In this document: positions 59,339 to 64,000 of the stretch, piece after piece | How positions within the stretch are numbered: position 1 is the first letter of the stretch | Layout: each line of letters starts with the position of its first letter | NCBI RefSeq assembly: GCF_001887355.1 | Contig: NZ_MPIN01000002.1 | Coordinates: 496,001 to 560,000 of the forward strand | Direction: 5' to 3' | Length of the DNA: 64,000 bases | Origin: Cystobacter ferrugineus | GTDB taxonomy: Bacteria > Myxococcota > Myxococcia > Myxococcales > Myxococcaceae | Translations under genes and position numbers: made by a program | Notes under the pieces: generated by a model | Databases searched by the model: none | What the model saw: the letters and a program-made list of their open reading frames with translations, nothing else | Told to the model about the DNA's origin: nothing

Positions 59339-60691
59339 ATGGCCACCATCTTCAAGCGTGACGGCTCCTGGGTCGTGAAGTGGAAGAACGGGGCGGGCAA
59401 GTGGATGCAGCGCCGGACGAGTTGCGCCACGAAGCTCGAGGCTCAGGAGTTGTTGCGTGAGCTGGAGCGCAAATCCGAGTACCAGCGTCACGGACTGGAG
59501 CCCCTCGCGGGCCCGGTGTTGATGACGTTCGGGGAACTGCTCGACTGGTACGAGGAGCACTTCGCCGCGCAGCTTCGCTCGCAGGGAGATCGGCGCGCGG
59601 CGGAGAAGCACCTCCGCCCCCGGCTGGGTTCGCTGGCGCTGCCCGAGGTGACTGCGGCTCGCATCGATGAGGCGCTCTCCGCCGCAACGGATTCACTCGC
59701 GCCGAAGTCGCTCAACAACCTGAGGGGCTTCGCTCAGACCGTCTTCTCCAAGGCCATCCAGCGCGGGCTGTGGAGGGGCGCCAACCCGGCGGATGCCGTC
59801 CCCCGGCGCAAGGTGCCCAAGCGCGTGCCGACCTATCTCCGCGCCGAGGAAGTGGCGCCGGTGCTCGCCGAGGTGCCCACCGAGTGGCGCTGTCTCTTCG
59901 CCACTGCCGTCTACACGGGGATGCGGCGGGGTGAACTCGTGGCGCTCCAGAAAGGGGACGTGGACCTCTCCCAGGGGGAGATCGTCGTCACCCGGAGCTG
60001 GGAGGCGGGCACCACGAAGAGCGGCCGGGCCCGGGTGGTCCCCATCCACAGCGAACTGCGGCCCTATCTCGTCCAGGCGATGCGGGAGAGCCCCTCGGAG
60101 CTGGTGTTCCCGCGCCCGGATGGCTCGATGCACTCGCAGAACGTGGACCTTGCCGAATTGCTCCGGGCCGCTTTGAACCGTGCGCAGCTCGTGGACGGGT
60201 GGGCCCACAAGTGCCGCCGCTGCGGCCACGTGGAGCATTCGGCATCCTCCGAGGTGCGCCGCTGCTCCAAGGCGGGCTGTGGCTTCACGCTGTGGCCCTC
60301 ACCCAAGCCGCGCGCCATCCGCTTCCACGATCTGCGCCACACCACGGCCACGCTGCTCCTCAAGGCCCGGGTGCCCCTGGCGGTGGTCCAGCGCATCCTC
60401 GGGCACTCCTCGCCCACCATCACGGCGGGGGTCTACGGCCACCTGGACGTGGAGGACATGCGCGCGGGCCTGGAACAGCTCCGCTTCCAGCCTGTGGAGG
60501 AGCCCGTTTCCCGGGTGCTTTCGCTGGCCGCGAACGCGCGCCGTGGTGCGCCGGTGGTGCGGAACTCGTCCGGGGCGGGTTTCCCGGGTGAGCCACCAAA
60601 CAAAAATCCCGAGCAATTCCGCGAGGTTAAGGGGGGTGGGCCCTCCTGGATTCGAACCAGGGACCAATCGGTTATGAGCCGACAGCTCTAA
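59339..60691 (+). CDS. int: Tyrosine-recombinase integrase with zinc-ribbon insert
   Basis: The 450-residue integrase has an N-terminal arm-binding domain (IFKRDGSWVVKWKNGAGKWM), a core-binding domain (LLDWYEEHFAAQLRSQGDRR) and a catalytic domain with Arg in YTGMRRGELVAL, HDLRHTTATLLL (His-x2-Arg) and HSSPTITAGVYGHL (His, Tyr). Between the two catalytic halves lies a Cys4 insert (KCRRCGHVEHS, CSKAGCGF). The last 18 codons lie inside the tRNA-Ile2 gene. At the other att site this frame continues into an HTH domain, so the present C-terminus is the integrated, truncated version. Confidence 0.9.
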   Translation: MATIFKRDGSWVVKWKNGAGKWMQRRTSCATKLEAQELLRELERKSEYQRHGLEPLAGPVLMTFGELLDWYEEHFAAQLRSQGDRRAAEKHLRPRLGSLALPEVTAARIDEALSAATDSLAPKSLNNLRGFAQTVFSKAIQRGLWRGANPADAVPRRKVPKRVPTYLRAEEVAPVLAEVPTEWRCLFATAVYTGMRRGELVALQKGDVDLSQGEIVVTRSWEAGTTKSGRARVVPIHSELRPYLVQAMRESPSELVFPRPDGSMHSQNVDLAELLRAALNRAQLVDGWAHKCRRCGHVEHSASSEVRRCSKAGCGFTLWPSPKPRAIRFHDLRHTTATLLLKARVPLAVVQRILGHSSPTITAGVYGHLDVEDMRAGLEQLRFQPVEEPVSRVLSLAANARRGAPVVRNSSGAGFPGEPPNKNPEQFREVKGGGPSWIRTRDQSVMSRQL

Positions 60692-60709
60692 CCGCTGAGC
60701 TAAGGGCCC
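60637..60709 (-). tRNA. tRNA-Ile2(CAT)
   Basis: A complete cloverleaf on the minus strand: acceptor GGGCCCT/AGGGCCC, D-stem GCTC/GAGC, anticodon arm GTCGG-CTCATAA-CCGAT with anticodon CAT, T-arm CCTGG-TTCGAAT-CCAGG, discriminator A, and no encoded CCA. Body sequence follows tRNA-Ile2 (lysidine-modified, reads AUA) and not elongator Met. Its 3' half (nt 29-73) is the attachment core of the element. Confidence 0.88.
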
Positions 60710-60762
60710 TCGAACCTCACGACGTCAAACGCTATAATAGCGCGCCGCGCCGGGAAAGCTCC

Positions 60763-61083
60763 TCAGCGTTTCACGCGCCAGTGGGTGCCTTCTCCTTCCA
60801 GCCGCACCCCCTCGGCCTTCAGCCGCCGGGCCTGCTCCACCGCCACCGCGGGCGCGAGCGTCCCGTTCGAGCGCAGCACCCGCCACCAGGGCACGTTCTC
60901 GAGCGTCTTGAGCTCCCGGCCCACGCCCCGTGCCGCCCCTGGCCGCCCCGCGTAGAGCGCCACCTGCGCGTACGAGCGCACCTCGCCCCGGGGGATGGCG
61001 CGCACCGCCCGGCGCACCGCCTCGGGGAAGGGGAGGGGAGGCGCGGACTCCCGGCGGCGGGGACTCTTCTTCTTCACGGCCAT
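60763..61083 (-). CDS. Alkyltransferase-like (Atl) protein
   Basis: The 106-residue protein has the MGMT-family DNA-binding fold: FPEAVRRAVRAIPRGEVRSY, then AQVALYAGRPGAARGVGREL. The active-site position reads VPWWRVLRSNG, where methyltransferases have PCHRV. The Cys is replaced by Trp, the mark of Atl proteins that flip and flag O6-alkylguanine for nucleotide excision repair without removing the alkyl group. It is cytosolic, and is separated from rpoD by a terminator. Confidence 0.88.
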   Translation of the reverse strand: MAVKKKSPRRRESAPPLPFPEAVRRAVRAIPRGEVRSYAQVALYAGRPGAARGVGRELKTLENVPWWRVLRSNGTLAPAVAVEQARRLKAEGVRLEGEGTHWRVKR

Positions 61084-61105
61084 GGCGGACTCCTCCCCAA
61101 GAACA

Positions 61106-61138
61106 AAGCCCCCGCGTCCACGAGGGAGGCGGGGGCTT
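61106..61138 (-). terminator. Terminator of rpoD
   Basis: The 10-bp stem AAGCCCCCGC/GCGGGGGCTT (61106-61115, 61129-61138), followed on the minus strand by TTGTTCTT, lies 22 bp after the rpoD stop. Confidence 0.85.
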
Positions 61139-61160
61139 CGTGTCTACACCTGGTGGCGTC

Positions 61161-63323
<2,163 letters not shown>

Positions 63324-63412
63324 TCGGGTACTTCTCCTTAGAAAAACAGGGCCTTGGCCTGGAGCGAACCGGGCGATCTATCGCAAAGTGAAGGATTCTT
63401 ACAAACGCGAAG

Positions 63413-64000
63413 TCAAACCGGTTGCATTGGGGACTTTGTTCCCGCAGGAAGGTGGGTTTCCTCTTCCACCCGTTTCTTGAGGGCCAGCAGCTCCATGCGC
63501 TGGGCGAAGAGCTGTTTGGCCTCCTCGGACAGGTCCATGGCGCCGGCGGTCTGGGCCGTCACGCGGCCGATGTAGTCCAGCTGGAGCTTGATCCGGCGCA
63601 GCATGATGGAGCGGCACACCTGGAGGAAGTAGTGCTCTAGGGCGGACCCCTGCAGGGAGGCGAGCTGGCGCATGGCGGCTTCCACGGCCCGTTTGACGAG
63701 ATCGGGGGCCTCGAACAGGGCGTCCTCGGCCCCATGGCCAGAGGTAGCGTGGGCGAGGACCAGCCGCAACCCGGAGTGGGACAGCTCGTCATGGACGCGG
63801 AAGGTGTCGCGGGCGATGAGCCGGGGCTCGCGCAGGATGACGGCGACGTAGAGCGCCTCCAGGGAGTCCGGGGGTTTGGCGGGTGGGGGGCGCTGGGCGG
63901 GGGCACCCGGAGGGGGTGCCCGGCCCGGGGGCGGGGCGCGGCCGGGAGCGGGGCCCGGACGGCCGGAGGGAGCCGCCCGGGGCGCCTGGGGAGCGGGAGG
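63413..64000 (-). CDS. dnaG: DNA primase DnaG, C-terminal part
   Basis: The reading frame is open to the window edge. The visible about 195 residues start with a Pro/Ala/Gly-rich linker, then DSLEALYVAVILREPRLIAR, DTFRVHDELSHSGLRLVLAH and a helical bundle, LEHYFLQVCRSIMLRRIKLQ, ending LPAGTKSPMQPV. This corresponds to the DnaB-binding C-terminal region of DnaG (DnaB_bind/P16-like). Placement directly upstream of rpoD supports the assignment. The catalytic Toprim part lies beyond the window. Confidence 0.8.
   Translation of the reverse strand, partial: PPAPQAPRAAPSGRPGPAPGRAPPPGRAPPPGAPAQRPPPAKPPDSLEALYVAVILREPRLIARDTFRVHDELSHSGLRLVLAHATSGHGAEDALFEAPDLVKRAVEAAMRQLASLQGSALEHYFLQVCRSIMLRRIKLQLDYIGRVTAQTAGAMDLSEEAKQLFAQRMELLALKKRVEEETHLPAGTKSPMQPV

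Larger units (their letters stand above)
50628..60681. mobile_element. Satellite-like integrative element in tRNA-Ile2
   Basis: The roughly 10.05-kb region is bounded by 45-bp direct repeats of the tRNA-Ile2 3' half. In order it contains an HTH domain, TriTu-like immunity, SitA5/TreTu-like toxin, second HTH copy, a repeat-containing membrane protein, a hypothetical gene, XRE regulator, hypothetical gene, iteron-like repeats, XRE regulator, CHC2 primase, DUF3987 helicase, excisionase-like gene, XRE gene and tyrosine integrase. No capsid, tail or conjugation gene is present, which is the layout of phage satellites or PICI-like islands. The toxin pair is the cargo. Confidence 0.82.

Noticed and set aside
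60600..60691. GPSWIRTRDQSVMSRQL as a conserved protein motif
   Set aside because: It is the tRNA-Ile2 3' half read in antisense. The repeated peptide at 50628 and 46294 reflects att DNA, not protein conservation.

Overview
The DNA is very GC-rich, with strong third-position GC bias and long spurious antisense frames. It comes from a myxobacterium, most likely of the Cystobacterineae (Archangium/Cystobacter/Melittangium type). Pointers are SitA-type polymorphic lipoprotein toxins with adjacent immunity genes, a DUF2760/Hsp70 operon, a ctaB-ABC-cupredoxin block and a very long RpoD next to DnaG. Family assignments come from reading the translations by eye; no database search was run.

Layout. 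(1) 0-2.1 kb: end of a hypothetical gene and a lipoprotein/small-protein pair resembling a Sit toxin-immunity unit. (2) 2.2-9.2 kb: a tight eight-gene minus-strand operon (AMP-dependent ligase, carrier protein, HemN-like radical SAM enzyme, two sulfotransferases, SDR, GrpB-type protein, poly(A)-polymerase-head protein) that looks like an orphan biosynthetic pathway. (3) 9.3-14.7 kb: two divergent Hsp70 proteins with DUF2760. (4) tRNA-Ala(CGC), then 15-26.8 kb of core-like genes: TPR protein, heme O synthase, ABC-2 exporter, cupredoxin lipoprotein, Cpx-like two-component system, cold-shock protein, cupin, divergent LysR/aldo-keto reductase. (5) 26.8-35.4 kb: a scrambled plasticity zone bounded by the aldo-keto reductase and a near-identical truncated copy of its 3' end. 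It holds HTH and IS-like debris, a secreted LPMO-like protein with a CAP-domain protein, a divergent HxlR/MFS pair, a GST, and a 5'-truncated Sit toxin with its immunity gene. (6) 35.4-46 kb: a class V aminotransferase and a candidate new peptide or lipopeptide system. Two micro-ORFs encode almost the same Ile/Pro/Ser peptide, each behind a near-perfect Shine-Dalgarno. Beside them are DUF3088, a membrane desaturase, a 2OG-oxygenase/GNAT fusion, an ATP-grasp enzyme, a sterol-desaturase-family hydroxylase and a standalone LanB-type protein. (7) 46.2-60.7 kb: tandem remnants and one apparently complete integrative element at the 3' half of tRNA-Ile2(CAT). The complete element is about 10 kb, looks satellite-like (integrase, HTH/excisionase, CHC2 primase, DUF3987 helicase, XRE regulators, no structural genes) and carries a SitA5/TreTu-like toxin with a TriTu-like immunity gene. 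The older neighbour carries a MACPF protein and a partner sharing its N-terminal domain. (8) 60.7-64 kb: Atl-like protein, rpoD, and the 3' end of dnaG.

How parts fit together. The ligase/carrier/radical-SAM/sulfotransferase operon is built like a pathway that activates an acid onto a carrier, modifies it by radical chemistry and reduction, and sulfates it. In the 36.8-46 kb cluster the micro-ORFs could be substrates of the LanB-like and oxygenase enzymes, although a lipid product is an alternative. The integrase frame runs through the attachment core into the tRNA. At the opposite att site the same frame continues into a helix-turn-helix domain, so excision should create a longer Int-HTH fusion, reminiscent of phage Mx8, whose attP lies inside int.
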